This document shows positions 21,947-33,500 of a stretch of DNA of 64,000 nucleotides, piece after piece. Position 1 is the first letter of the stretch; each line of letters begins with the position of its first letter. Origin of the DNA: Juglans regia (taxonomy: Eukaryota; Streptophyta; Magnoliopsida; Fagales; Juglandaceae); assembly GCF_001411555.2 (NCBI RefSeq), contig NC_049907.1, positions 33,935,866 through 33,999,865 of the forward strand, in the 5' to 3' direction. Under the pieces are notes generated by a model that searched no databases, was not told the DNA's origin, and saw nothing but the letters and a program-made list of their open reading frames with translations. The position numbers and the translations under genes were made by a program.

Positions 21947-24323
21947 ATGGGTAGCAGTACTGCATATGGAAGAATAGCGATGGAGGTGGGAGCTGATGGG
22001 GTTGCTCTCATAACCATTATCAACCCTCCTGTTAATTCCCTCTCCTTTGATGGTACTTTTTTTCCCCTACAAATTATCAGGTCTAAAGCATACATATCTA
22101 CTATATATAAAATATATATATATATATATAATATATATATTATGCCATTTTTTGCGTTTTTTTTTTCACAAATATATTCATGGATTAATTATGCTGAGAC
22201 TCTGATCTGCCGGCTTCAATGGAGGTGAAATTTCAATTTGCCTTTGATTACCGGCCGGCCACACGTACATATGAAAAGAAAAATCATTTACGCGTGTGTA
22301 TATATATATATATAGATTTTTTTTTTCGAGTCTTTGTTTTGTCAAAAACATTTTCATGGATTTATTATGGGCCGGAATAGATATTCATGTATAACTTGTT
22401 TCGACGGAGATGACAACCGGTGATGGCCGGGTGGGTATATAGTGGCTGTACATGACCATGCAACCATATAATATCAGCTTAATTTCCTTTAAAATTCTCT
22501 GATCATCTGCTTATAAATTAGATGATACTTTTCTTCTTGATCCCATTTACCAGTTTACTAGTCAATATTCATACATGCAGGAAAATCTGGGTGTCGAGAA
22601 AATTTACATGCTTTTTTGTCAAGACATGTAAAAAGTCTTCAATTATATATTTAAAAAAAAAAAATCTGTAGACAAATAGTATTAATGTTTAAAAAACGAA
22701 TAGTTCTGTTATAGCTATTGAAGAAATAGTCGGAATCACTTTATGGAATAGTTTATTTTATTTTATTTTTTTCATGTATTTTTTTAATTATTATAAATAT
22801 TTTTAAAAAATAAAAAATTCATAATATTATTCAAAAAAATACTTTTTTAATTATTAAATAAAAAAATCATTCGAAATATTTTTTAAATTTCGAATTGAAT
22901 TAAAGTATTTTTGAAAAAAGAATGAAAAGACACGACCATCGAGGGTGCTTCCACCACAGACAATTTGACCTGTGCCACCACAGAGTGACCAGAAACGGCA
23001 CTCGAACGTACCATCGCATGTGATAACTTTGGTCAAAGAATGGATTGATCGCAGGCGGCTTGCATGGTGGGATCGATGTTGTTTAATTTTAATCACTCTT
23101 TGTTGCCACCATTAATATCACGAAGTAGTTGGTTTTTATTTATTATTATCCATCATTAAAGTTATCTATTTATTTATTTTATATAATCATAGTCTGACCA
23201 ACGGGTTCCACCACTTTTACAAAGGATGTAAATTAAACAAACTCATTTAACCGTTTGGATAGAAATAATTTCATTTTATTTTATTATTATAATTTTAAAA
23301 TAATAATAATATTATAAAAATATTATATTCAACTTTTAACTTTTATCTCATTTTTTTTTTACAGATGAGATAAGATAGAGTTGAGATTAAAGTTAAAAGT
23401 TAAATAAAATATTATTAGAATATATTTTTTTAAGATTATTTTTATTTTAAAATTTGAAACAATTGAATTGTTTATTTTATTTTATATGAAAATTTAAAAA
23501 AATTATAATAATTAGATGAGATGAGATAAATTAAGAGTAGTTATGAAAATAAACGAGATTTAAAACCATCTCATTTCATCTCATTATTTAAATGAGACTA
23601 ACCATTCTACCATGAAATTTGTAAAAGCTCCCAAAATCCGGATACTTGTAGCTAGCAGTACTAATACATCTTCTTCTTTTTTTTCTTTAAAAAAAAAAAA
23701 AAAAAGGCATTTACTTACCGGCCAAGTGATCAATTGCTTGCGTCTTTACAATTTGCGTCTCAGCAAATGATAAATTGGATAGACAGAGGAATGATTAATT
23801 AAAGTTGCTCTAAAATATTCAAAAGTTTTCAAATATAATATTTCATTAGCTTTTACAATAAAATAAACATTTATAGATATATTTTAAAATTCTCTTGCAT
23901 AAGAATTATAAATATTAGATATTTATTTTTGTCACAAACACTGGATCGATGCAACGACCACGGGATAATATATCTGTGCTTAAATCAAGGTTCTCATAAC
24001 TTATTTTTCGAATTTGAGAGTGTCAAATAGGAGAGATAAAAATATATAAGGAGACCTATATATAATATTTATTAAAAATATTGAGAAGGCACAAGCTAAA
24101 TTAGAGAAAGAAGTTAAAAAATATTCTGCTTGGCTCTGGATCATTGTTGTTTCATGATCGAAATGTTTCAATCGACCACCTTGCGATCGAGTAGGATTAA
24201 TGATACTACAGGGCTAACCTTTTCGTTTACAAACCCATGCATGGTTGCTAATTAAAGAACTCATGTTGTTCTGTCTCCCGGTTAAGAATATCGGAGTTTT
24301 TTGACTAATCGATATGATGAAGT

Positions 24324-24358
<35 letters not shown>

Positions 24359-27300
24359 AGTGATGCGCAGCATGAAAGACAGTTATGAGGAGGCATTACG
24401 AAGAGATGATGTGAAGGCAATTGTTATTACAGGTGAGTGTGGAGATATGTCAATTTGTCCTTGTTGTGCATGACTGAAGTTATTTGAGATCTGGAGCTAA
24501 TAATATCCTATACATGATCATGTAATTGGAACAGGAGCGAAGGGCAATTTTGCTGGGGGGTTTGATGTTTCAGCTATTGGAGGATGTCAGGAGGGAACGA
24601 GTATGTTTTCCCTTCTTTTTGTTTTGCTTTATCGAAGTACTTCGACCAGCTTGTTTTATAAGTGAATGAAGTCTCAACGTTTATGTGTTTTCAGGGGAGA
24701 CAGAACAAAGGCCTGGCTATTTAGCTGTAGATGTTATCACTGACATTTTCGAAGGTACGTATATATTCCGGATTTTATCTCTGTCCTCGTTATTTCGGGT
24801 TGTTCTTCGAAGACAGTACTACTCGATCTATGTTCGTTATTTGACTGCTAATTGCTTTTGTCTAATTTCAGCTGCGAGAAAGCCTTCAGTTGCTGCCATT
24901 GATGGGCTTACCATAGGTGGAGGATTAGAGATTGCAATGGTATGTGCCGAAATTCAATTCCTTCGGACTAGAATCTTCTCTATCAAGTACTTCTTTTACA
25001 TAATCTTTTTTATGTTTTTGTTTTATCAGGCATGCCATGCTAGAATATCAACTCCAACTGCGCAATTAGGGTTGCCTGAACTGACGCTTGGAATAATTCC
25101 TGGACTTGGGGGTATGGCTGTAGTGCTTTATCATTTATGTTCATCTCTCTCTTTGTTTTTTTAAGAAATCATCAAATGGATTTGGAGAAAAAGAATGAAA
25201 TATTTTCTTTTTATTGAGATTCTATGGAATTATTATATGTGCACGTCTAACATGCTAGCTACTGATATGGCTCAGGAACACAGAGACTTCCACGTCTTGT
25301 TGGTCTCTCAAAGGCGCTTGATATGATGCTGGTATGCTTGATCTGATTAATCTTTTCTTTTGCTTGCCTTTTTTATTTGGCAAGCTAGCGACAGAAATCG
25401 CATTCATTTTTTTTTTCTCAAATTCTCTATCCCCTCTTGGGGTGCGCTCAAACAGATGTCAGAGCTAGTCAAAGGGGATGAAGCTTTTACTTTTGGTCTC
25501 GTGGATGCCATTGTTTCACCTGATGAGTTGTTAAAAACTGCACGTCAATGGGCCCTTGATATCTTCGACTCCAGAAGGCCATGGGTTACCACTCTTCACA
25601 AGACCGACAAGATAGAACCCCTTGGGGAAGCAAGGGATTTACTCAAGGTTGCCAGAGCTCAGGCCCAGAAACAGGCTTCCAATCTTAAACACCCATTGAT
25701 TTGCATTGATGTTATCGAAGAGGGTATAGTTCGAGGTCCCCTCGCAGGACTATGGAAGGTCCTTATCTGTCTCTAATATTTTCTTAGTATAACAGTGAAG
25801 TGCAACTGCTTGATGTTGTGTCTGATTTTGGCAGGAAGCGGAAGCTTTTCAAGAACTTCTGTATTCTGACACTTCCAAGAGTTTGGTCCATATCTTCTTC
25901 GCTCAAAATGGAACATCAAAGGTTTGAAAAATATATTTTTATTGACAGAGCATAGTTGATTCATCCTCAAATAGTGAGAAAGAGAACCTTGCATATAGGT
26001 TTTTATTTTTTCTCTATATATATAGTCCAATGTCCTGAGGTTAATTTCCTAAAAAAGCCCTCTTTACATAACCTTAAACAGGTACCTGGAGTTACTGATG
26101 TCGGTTTAGTTCCAAGACCAGTGAATAAGATTGCTGTCGTTGGTGGAGGACTAATTGGCTCTGCAATAGCAACGGCATTAATTCTTAGTAATTATAAAGT
26201 AATCCTTAAAGAAGTAGATGAAAAGTTCTTGCAGGCTGCGATTGGTAGAGTCAGAGGTGAGTCTAGAATCCCATATTTGCATTATAGTTTCTTATTAATT
26301 CTGAAAAGGAACTCCTGTTTGTTTTTGTGTGTATATTATAGCTTCCATTCTTGTGGACAGAAAATTCCAATTGGTCTTTGTTTCTAAAAAGTTAAAATTT
26401 TCTTGTGTAATATTTCTTTTCATTGATCAGCCGACCTGCAAAGCAGTTTGAAGAAAGGGAAAATGTCTAGTGAGAAGTTTGAGAAAACCATCTCTCTTCT
26501 CAATGGTGTCCTTGACTATGAAAGCTTTGAAGATGTGGACATGGTGATTGAGGTAGTTCACAATGCCATTTAGTTTGCCTTTATCATTGTTGTTTATTCA
26601 GAAAGCTGGTGAAAAAGAGATTCAATATTTGTTGTTTGACACATGGAACAGGCTGTTACAGAGGATGTTTCTTTGAAGCAACAAACTTTTGCTGATCTTG
26701 AAAAGTATTGCCCACCACATTGCATATTTGCAAGTAGCGATTGCACAATTGACTTGAACCTGATTGCAGCAGATAGGACAAAGTCAAAAGATCGTATAGT
26801 TGGATCTCATTTCTTCAGGTAGTGCCAGATCTACCATTGTCGTTTTCCCTTCTGCAATCCATTTTGCTCAAGTCTTAACCATTTAGTTATATGCTTCTAT
26901 GCAGTCCGGTTCATGCCACGCCAATTTTGGAAATTGCTCACACTAAGCAGACGTCTCCTCAAGTGATTGTTGACTTGATACATGTTGGGAAAAGTATGAG
27001 GAAAACTCCAGTAGTAGTTGGAAATGGCCCTGGATATGCCATAAACAGGATGTTCTTCCCTTATACACAAGCGGCTCTTTTGCTCGTTGAGCGTGGTACT
27101 GATCTCTATCAGATTGATGGGGCTATTACCAACTTCGGAATGCCAATGGGCCCTTTCAGGTTTTTAATTCATACCTAAAATTATGACACAAGTAAATATT
27201 GATCTTGTTGTTGCCTCTTAATGTGATCCAATTGCATTCACTTAACTGGCTTTGTTGTTTCTATTTTATCCATGCAGATTGGCTGATCTGGTTGGCCTCG

Positions 27301-28472
27301 GTGTTGCAATTGAGACTGGCAAGCAATTTGTTCAGAATTTTCCTGAGCGAACATATAAGTCAATGCTTATCTCACTTTTACAGGAGGACAAGAGAGCAGG
27401 TATGAGTTTGTTGTTGAAACTGAAAGGAAAAAGGGATTAACCTATTGAGTTAAATCTATTCAAATGTCAGTGTGGATCTTTAACACTTTCTTGGTTTGCC
27501 ATGGACTCTGTCTCAGGTGAGACTACTCACAAAGGGTTCTATGTGTATGATGAGGAACTCAATGCTAGCCCTGATTCTGAATTGGAAAAATATATCGAGA
27601 AGTCAAGGAGCATTTCTGGAGTAACCATTGACCCTAAGGTCTTCCTCTCTCTCTCTCTCACACACACACACAGAGATTAGCACACGTACCTGCCGATATA
27701 ACATCTATATTTGGAGTCTGTCCCCCTCCCTCACTCTTCTAATTTTTCTTGAAATTGAACTTGGAAACAGCTAATGAAGGTAACAGAAAAGGATATTGTG
27801 GAGATGATATTCTTCCCCGTGGTGAATGAGGCCTGCCGAGTCCTTGCTGAAGGTATTGTAATCAATGCAGCAGACCTTGACGTTGTTGCCGTTATGGGCA
27901 TGGGTTTCCCACCTTACAGGTTTGTAAACTTCATTGGTTTAATGCAAGTTCCTGCTCAACTTCATGAAATTGTAGCTAAACCTGCTGGGGTTACATTTGA
28001 TCAGGGGAGGTATTATGTTCTGGGCTGATTCTATCGGATCCAAATACATTTATTCAAGATTGGAGGAATGGTCAAAGATATATGGAGAATTCTTCAAGCC
28101 CTGTGCCTATTTGGCTGAAAGAGCTGCCAAGGGGACTCCTCTGGTGAGATATCTATAACTGAATTTTGTCTATCCACTAAATGTAGCAATGAAGCTCTTT
28201 GATATTTACAAATCCTTGACGGATAACAGTAATAGATTACAAGAAGTGAAATCCATGCCCGCATGCATGGGGCTTAGTATTGTCAAAAAATCTTTGCTGA
28301 ACCCGCATAGCTTTCCACTGTTGAATGGACCTAAGCCATTCAACAGTGGAAACCGCTTGCATACTCATTCGCTTTCATGCAACACATGCAGCACACACTA
28401 TTAACTCCTAATGGTTCTTTCACCGTTTGGTTGCAGAGTTCTCCAGTGCAGCAAGCAGCACCTCAATTGTAA
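21947..28472 (+). CDS. MFP2-like multifunctional beta-oxidation protein, divergent paralogue (gene 1)
   Basis: 728 aa, the length usual for plant MFP2 (about 725). The family is peroxisomal and combines enoyl-CoA hydratase with L-3-hydroxyacyl-CoA dehydrogenase, acting on fatty acyl-CoA during lipid breakdown. The N-terminal crotonase domain (about residues 10-200) keeps GAKGNFAGGFD (oxyanion loop) and both catalytic Glu, E121 in GGGLEIAM and E141 in LGLPELTLG. The dehydrogenase begins near 300 and keeps the NAD loop GGGLIG, H452, E464 and the Asn of AINR. The ASNTST motif, however, reads ASSDCT (428-430, bases 26736-26744), replacing the active-site Ser with Cys. The C-terminus is PQL, not a PTS1. 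All 17 introns are GT-AG and there is no internal stop, so it is not an obvious pseudogene. Dehydrogenase activity and peroxisome import are both doubtful. Confidence 0.93.
22740..23110. other. Intron 1 repeat patch and orphan coding-like fragment
   Basis: The AT-rich part 22740-22890 resembles repeat patches at 2500-2620 and 46500-46600. Next to it, 23096 down to about 22915 on minus is open and has protein-like composition (SLTKVITCDGTFECRFWSLC), unlike the AT-rich surroundings. I do not recognise the family. It could be a transduplicated exon fragment or chance. Confidence 0.35.
23249..23560 (+). repeat. MITE family B copy (two nested pieces) in intron 1
   Basis: Begins near CCGTTTGGATAGAAA and ends near AAATAAACGAGATTT. 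An inner ACAGATGAGATAAGATAGAG start suggests a second copy nested or joined inside. It lies wholly within intron 1 of gene 1. Confidence 0.55.
24327..24360 (+). repeat. (CT)n tract at exon-2 acceptor of gene 1
   Basis: About 14 CT units run to TGTCAG at the 3' end of intron 1 and so form the polypyrimidine tract of the acceptor. Gene 2 has the same arrangement at about 31420-31442. Confidence 0.8.
28312..28352 (+). other. Perfect 17-bp inverted repeat in intron 17 of gene 1
   Basis: TTTCCACTGTTGAATGG (28312-28328) is followed after a 7-base loop by its exact reverse complement (28336-28352). It would form a strong RNA or DNA hairpin. Gene 2 lacks it in the matching intron. It is too short for a plant miRNA precursor of usual form. 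Confidence 0.85.
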
Positions 28473-28820
28473 GATCGATTTACTGGGTTGCATCGCCTGC
28501 TTGGTTCAAAAATCTCCTTGTATTCTTCCACAAGCCTCGGTCCCACAAGCATTTAGACCAATTACACAAGTGAGACCATCTTCACCAACAAGCAACAACC
28601 CCTTCGACCAATTGCAGTCAAGCGTACCATCAAAATGTTAACGATTTACTCGTGTGGATAATGATGACAGACCATCAAATAATGCTGCTGAAGATGTCGA
28701 GGATATCATCTAATCTCTACTGCCAGTTGTCACTCAGCTTTTGGAGCTCATCTCTCTGTTAAATCTCGTTGTAGATTATATCATTTTCATCTCTTATGTA
28801 AGAATCCAAATAAAATAAAT
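28473..28820 (+). terminator. 3' region of gene 1 with polyadenylation-like signal
   Basis: AATAAA at 28809-28814 is the first good poly(A)-like hexamer after the stop. The 340 bases between show no similarity to the 3' region of gene 2 immediately after the stop codon. They contain a GC-richer open stretch (ASVPQAFRPITQVRPSSPTS) that I cannot assign. Confidence 0.45.
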
Positions 28821-28824
28821 AAAT

Positions 28825-28972
28825 AAATAATGATACAGATATTATGTAATCGTCTTAAAAAAATTAATATTATTTAAAAATTAATATTTTTTTTTTGTAA
28901 GTTTCATATTTATTTATTTTTTAAAATAATTATATGATATTTATATATTCACGATTACAATTATTATTTCTT
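28825..28972. repeat. MITE family A copy
   Basis: Left arm ATACAGATATTATGTAATCG and right arm ATATATTCACGATTACAATT are inverse-related, with the family centre AGTTTCATATTTATTTA. It lies just past the poly(A)-like signal of gene 1. Confidence 0.65.
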
Positions 28973-29000
28973 AAATAAAAATGGGTGAGCATCAAAATAT

Positions 29001-29172
29001 AAGAGAAATGATACAGGCAGTCGTAAGTGTATAAATGTCTTGCAGTCGCTTTGAAAAAAATGAATAAATATAAGATCTACATGAAAAGAAGTTAATTTTT
29101 TAATAATAAATCTCATTCTTTTTTAAAATAATTATACGATATTTACGCATTCTATCACTATATATAGAAGTA
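29001..29172. repeat. MITE family A copy
   Basis: Left arm GCAGTCGTAAGTGTATAAAT and right arm CGATATTTACGCATTCTATC are inverse-related. This copy sits about 30 bp from the preceding one, giving two members in a row between the two MFP2 genes. Confidence 0.7.
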
Positions 29173-30280
29173 TTCAAAATAGAAATATTAATGTAAAAAT
29201 AAAATAAGGGTAATTATACTTGTAACCGGTTCATTACTTATTTATTATTTATATTATATTTAATTTTTTTATTATTTTATTATTTTTTAAAATATTTTTT
29301 AAAATTTTTAATCATTAAAAAAATTATATAATTTTTCTAATAATTATTTTTCTAACTATAAACTAAAATTAAAAAATTAAAAAAAAATAATAAAAACTAG
29401 TAATCCTATTATTTTTCATAAAATAAATCCTTGGTTAATTTTGATACATTGCTGAAGCAAGCAGACACCGTGGATAAGATTGCGGCGGTGCATCGACAAT
29501 CGTGTAACCTTGGAAACATCACCTGCTTGCTCATTCTCATCCGATCCGCCATTTGTAAAAGATAAAAATAAATAAACATAATCATTTTTCTTTCCCAGAG
29601 GAATTACTTATTGTAACGTCAGGCAGGCAGGCAGGCAGTCAATCAGATAGACCACGACATTTTCGTATTATCCCTACGTGGCTTGCCGTTGGAGAAACAC
29701 GACCCTCGTGAGGATTTTGAATCTTTCAACGAAAAAAATACTTTGATTTTGTTTTTATAAAACAAAAGACGTATCACAAATGAGGAAGCTCCACTTGCCA
29801 CCACAATCCGTGAGAAACTTGAAAATATAATAAATAATTTAATTTTTTTAAATCTTAATTTAACTTTTTTAAATCTCAATACAATAATAATACTAAAATA
29901 TAATATTTTAAACATTAAAATAAAATATAAAATTTTCATCTCATCCCTCAAACCTACCCTTAATGATAGTTATATTGTGAAACAGTCCCTTAATATGAAA
30001 AAAATTAAAACTTAGATCTCAAAGCTAGTTGACTTTTTTCCCTGATCTTGAATTAAGCTTGATCCGCATGTAATTAGTCTTGATAGGAATTTTTTAATAC
30101 ACCCAAAACATTGCAACGGGGCGATGTGAAATCGTTTTTCATCAATTACCATAAAACTATTAATATTTAATTTATTTCAAAAGTGATTCTACGATAAATA
30201 GGACAATAGCTAATGGAGCGTGCCGCGACTCTCGAGGAGCAGGAATGGGATTAACGAACCTCCTCATCCATAGAGATATG
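29173..30280. other. Intergenic region upstream of gene 2
   Basis: No gene is recognised. The region is AT-rich with a short (CAGG)n run at about 29619-29637. A truncated family B MITE at about 29808-29962 ends in CATCCCTCAAACCTACCCTT. The part from 29450 to 29720 is less AT-rich and may hold promoter-distal sequence of gene 2. Confidence 0.5.
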
Positions 30281-30486
30281 TATATATACGCCACGGCCAC
30301 TGGGTTCGACATTTCCATTTGTTGGTTCCAAGATAGCCTTTCCTTGTTAAACTCCATCCAAAACGTCACTATTTACGGTTATTCGCACACACTCACTTCC
30401 TCTATCGAGAATTAAAAGCCCGAACAAACCCATCCGATACCTAAAAGCTACGAGTACGACTGACTTCAATTATTTGTACCGAGTGC

Positions 30487-30520
<34 letters not shown>

Positions 30521-30544
30521 CATACCAGATACCAAAGATACGTA
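30281..30544 (+). promoter_or_regulatory. Candidate TATA box and GA-rich leader of MFP2 gene 2
   Basis: TATATATA at 30281-30288 is the nearest TATA-like element, 257 nt before the ATG. A (GA)n run at about 30490-30519 lies in the presumed 5' UTR. The start site was not determined. Confidence 0.45.
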
Positions 30545-33500
30545 ATGGGTAGCGGTGCAAAGGGAAGAACGGTCATGGAGGTGGGAGCCGATGGGGTGGC
30601 TCTCATAACCCTAATCAACCCTCCTGTTAATTCCCTCTCCTTTGATGGTATACTTTTTCCTTGATCCAAACTCTTATCATGGTTGCCCTTTTCCCTCATA
30701 CCCATTTAAAATTAGAACTGTGTTTTGTGCCTTTGTTCTTCGTTTTTGGGTTTTTTTTTTTTTTTTACAAGCAGCTCCCACTGCTTATTTTCCTCTTCAT
30801 GTTTATTCAGGGAGAATTAAACTTGCATGCGTTATTAGTTTTCATTTCTTACCGCGTTCTCAAATTCAGTTGAATTTTGGTTGATTTTGCCAATTCTGTT
30901 TGGGGTGGATTTTTGGAAACCTTTTTTTTTTGTGGGTAGAGGATGATAATTAATAATATGATATCAATCAGCGGGATCAAAACAATTTTTTTATTTTACA
31001 GATAAATTGGCTGTTGTTTGTGTTATTTGCAGTTGTAATACCGCATTAGACGTTATGAGTAGTGGAAAGGGCTGTGAAATTTAAACTAAGATTAGTTGTT
31101 TAGATGTCAGGCCCTTTATTTGGTGAATTATGTGTCTTTTTCTGGTTAGATGTATCTCGTGTATACTTTCTGTGTACATGGAAAAAACCTCTTTTGATCA
31201 TTAATAAAGCCTTAACTTGGTGAAGGATTAAATATTTCTGGTCCTAAAAGTTTGATTCACTTTGGGCTTTTTTCAATGATAAATAAAAATTCATATTTGA
31301 ATCAATAGAATCCGACTCCACTTGCCCTATTTCCTGGCATTTTCTCCAAAGTTTGAGTCGGTGCACGGCGAGAACATTAGTCTTATCTTCAAAAGAATAT
31401 TGGAATTTTAATTAATCTGATCTCTCTCTCTCTCTCTCTCAGTGTTGCGCAGCTTAAAGGACTGTTATGAGGAGGCCTTAAGAAGAGACGATGTGAAGGC
31501 CATCGTTGTAACCGGTGAGTCTGAAGATTTGTTAATATGTCTTGTCCAGCATTGTTGTTGATTGTGATATGAAGCTAGCATCTTATGTGAGCAGGCGCAA
31601 AGGGCAAGTTTTCTGGTGGCTTTGATATTGGAGCTTTTGAAGGATTTCGAAATGGATCAAGTACGGTAGCTGTTTTCCATGTTTAATATTCTGCTAACTG
31701 CAAATTCTCTCTTGGTTCCTGAAATCATGATTTGTTTTGTGTTTATAGTGGGGAGAGAAACGAAACCTGGCTATATATCTATAGAGATTATTACCGACAC
31801 GGTAGAAGGTACATATTTGGATTTTATCCGAGTTCTTGTTGTTTAAGAACTGTTCTCCAAGGAAATTGCTTGATAACTGTTCACAAATTGATCACCTGCT
31901 TTTGTTTTTCAGCTGCAAGAAAGCCTTCAGTTGCTGCCATCGATGGCCTTGCTTTAGGTGGAGGATTAGAGGTTGCAATGGTATGTATTTCCATCTCTCT
32001 TGAACTGGAGGCGTATCTTTGAACTTTGTTGTTTCATCATTCTCAGTTTTCTGTATCAGGCATGCCATGCTAGAATATCGACTCCCGCTGCTCAATTAGG
32101 GTTGCCTGAACTTCAGCTTGGATTAATTCCTGGATTTGGAGGTAAGCCTGCTTTGTCCTTTTTATTTTGATTTTTAATATATACTACTGATGAAATCATT
32201 ATGTTTAATCTGTTTTCTATGTTTGAATCAGAACTTTGAAGTCATTGTTTTGCAGTTTCTATTTTTTGATAAGTAACAGCAACACTGTAAGATAGAAATT
32301 GCAGTTTCTATTTGTTGGGGTGTGTCCACAATACCGCTCCTGCAACTGTTCTAAAAACAGGTCAGCAGGGTGCGATGTCAAATTCCATAAAAGACTTGAG
32401 TGCGTCTTCCCTAACACCAATTGGTTTTAGGTAGATTCGTAGCTCACGATCTGACACTATTGATATGTAAAGTGGGTATCTTCAAAACGAAGATCCTAGA
32501 TGCATATTTTCTATCAAAATCTAGATAATCGATTTCATTATTTTGCATCGATCTTCCAACATGGAACAAATTTTGAATGGTGCTACCTTTGAAGTGCACT
32601 TGTTTAGCCTTGTTGAGTTGGCACTTAGGCAGGCTTTTAAAGGACAGCAGCATGAGATGGCTCCTCCACAGAAGTGAGCAGAATTATGGCTATCAATTGG
32701 GAAGATAGAAGTAGCCCATATACAATCAAGCTAGCAAATGATAATACTAAACTTGTGTAGTGCAAGAGATCAAATTAGACAAATGAAGCATTTGTGAGAC
32801 ATTAAGATACAGCATTTTTGGAAGAAAATCGTGAAAGGGAGTAGGTTAAGATTTTTTTGTCCTGTAGCTGACCAGAGAGGCACAATAAGGATGAGGGAAG
32901 GATAAAAGAGAAATACAGGTAGGGGCTGTGCATTGTGAGAACTATATTATGGACCTATGTTAAGATGATTAGATTTTAATTATCAAAAGAATAATTCAGT
33001 AGGCTGACCACAAAACTGGTGAGAGCATGTTTTTTACTCAAGTAGAGATGGTATATCTTTTGGATTTTGTTTATGGTCTTGTCCTGAGGATGGCTCATCA
33101 TTTGAGTCATATTTTATTAGACAAGCAGAATGGCTTAGCCAATCACATCATACTTGTTTCTTTTTTGGGTAAATTACAGTATATGTCGTTCATTATTAAC
33201 TTCTGTAATGTACATAAATACATACAGATTTAACTGCACAAAAACATATATATTTTTATTAACTATAATTGGATTCCCTTGAACTTAGTCATGCTATTTT
33301 AAACAAGAAGCATAATTTTGTCCTCTGGTTTCTTCTTTCGAAGACTTTGCCCATTTACATTAGTGCGAAGGGCATTCTTTTAAAGTATTGGCTACAATAA
33401 TCAACTAGATCTTGTCAAGCAACATATGAAAAATAGATTTGACCAATGGTGTTGCCAGTCTGATGGATTCGAAAATGAGTTGAGATGGGTTGTGAATAGT

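Larger units (their letters stand above)
21947..28472 (+). other. Exon map of MFP2 gene 1
   Basis: Exons: 21947-22052, 24361-24432, 24535-24600, 24695-24754, 24872-24939, 25030-25111, 25276-25331, 25456-25758, 25835-25921, 26082-26256, 26431-26552, 26652-26818, 26905-27159, 27278-27399, 27517-27638, 27771-27919, 28005-28143, 28437-28472. Boundaries were set by frame continuity, GT/AG sites and agreement with gene 2. Every exon has the same length as in gene 2 except exon 1 (106 against 103) and exon 12 (167 against 164). Intron 1 (2.3 kb) carries MITE copies and a (CT)n acceptor tract. Confidence 0.92.

Noticed and set aside
24685..25164. A 159-aa open frame overlapping MFP2 gene 1 exons, as a separate gene.
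   Set aside because: It reads through introns; exons 4-6 with GT-AG sites account for the conserved part.
28312..28352. The intron 17 hairpin as a microRNA precursor.
   Set aside because: The arms are only 17 bp, shorter than a plant miRNA duplex, and pairing does not extend beyond them.
21947..28472. Gene 1 as a pseudogene.
   Set aside because: All 17 splice site pairs, the frame and the start are intact; only the active-site motif and targeting signal have changed, so I call it a divergent CDS.
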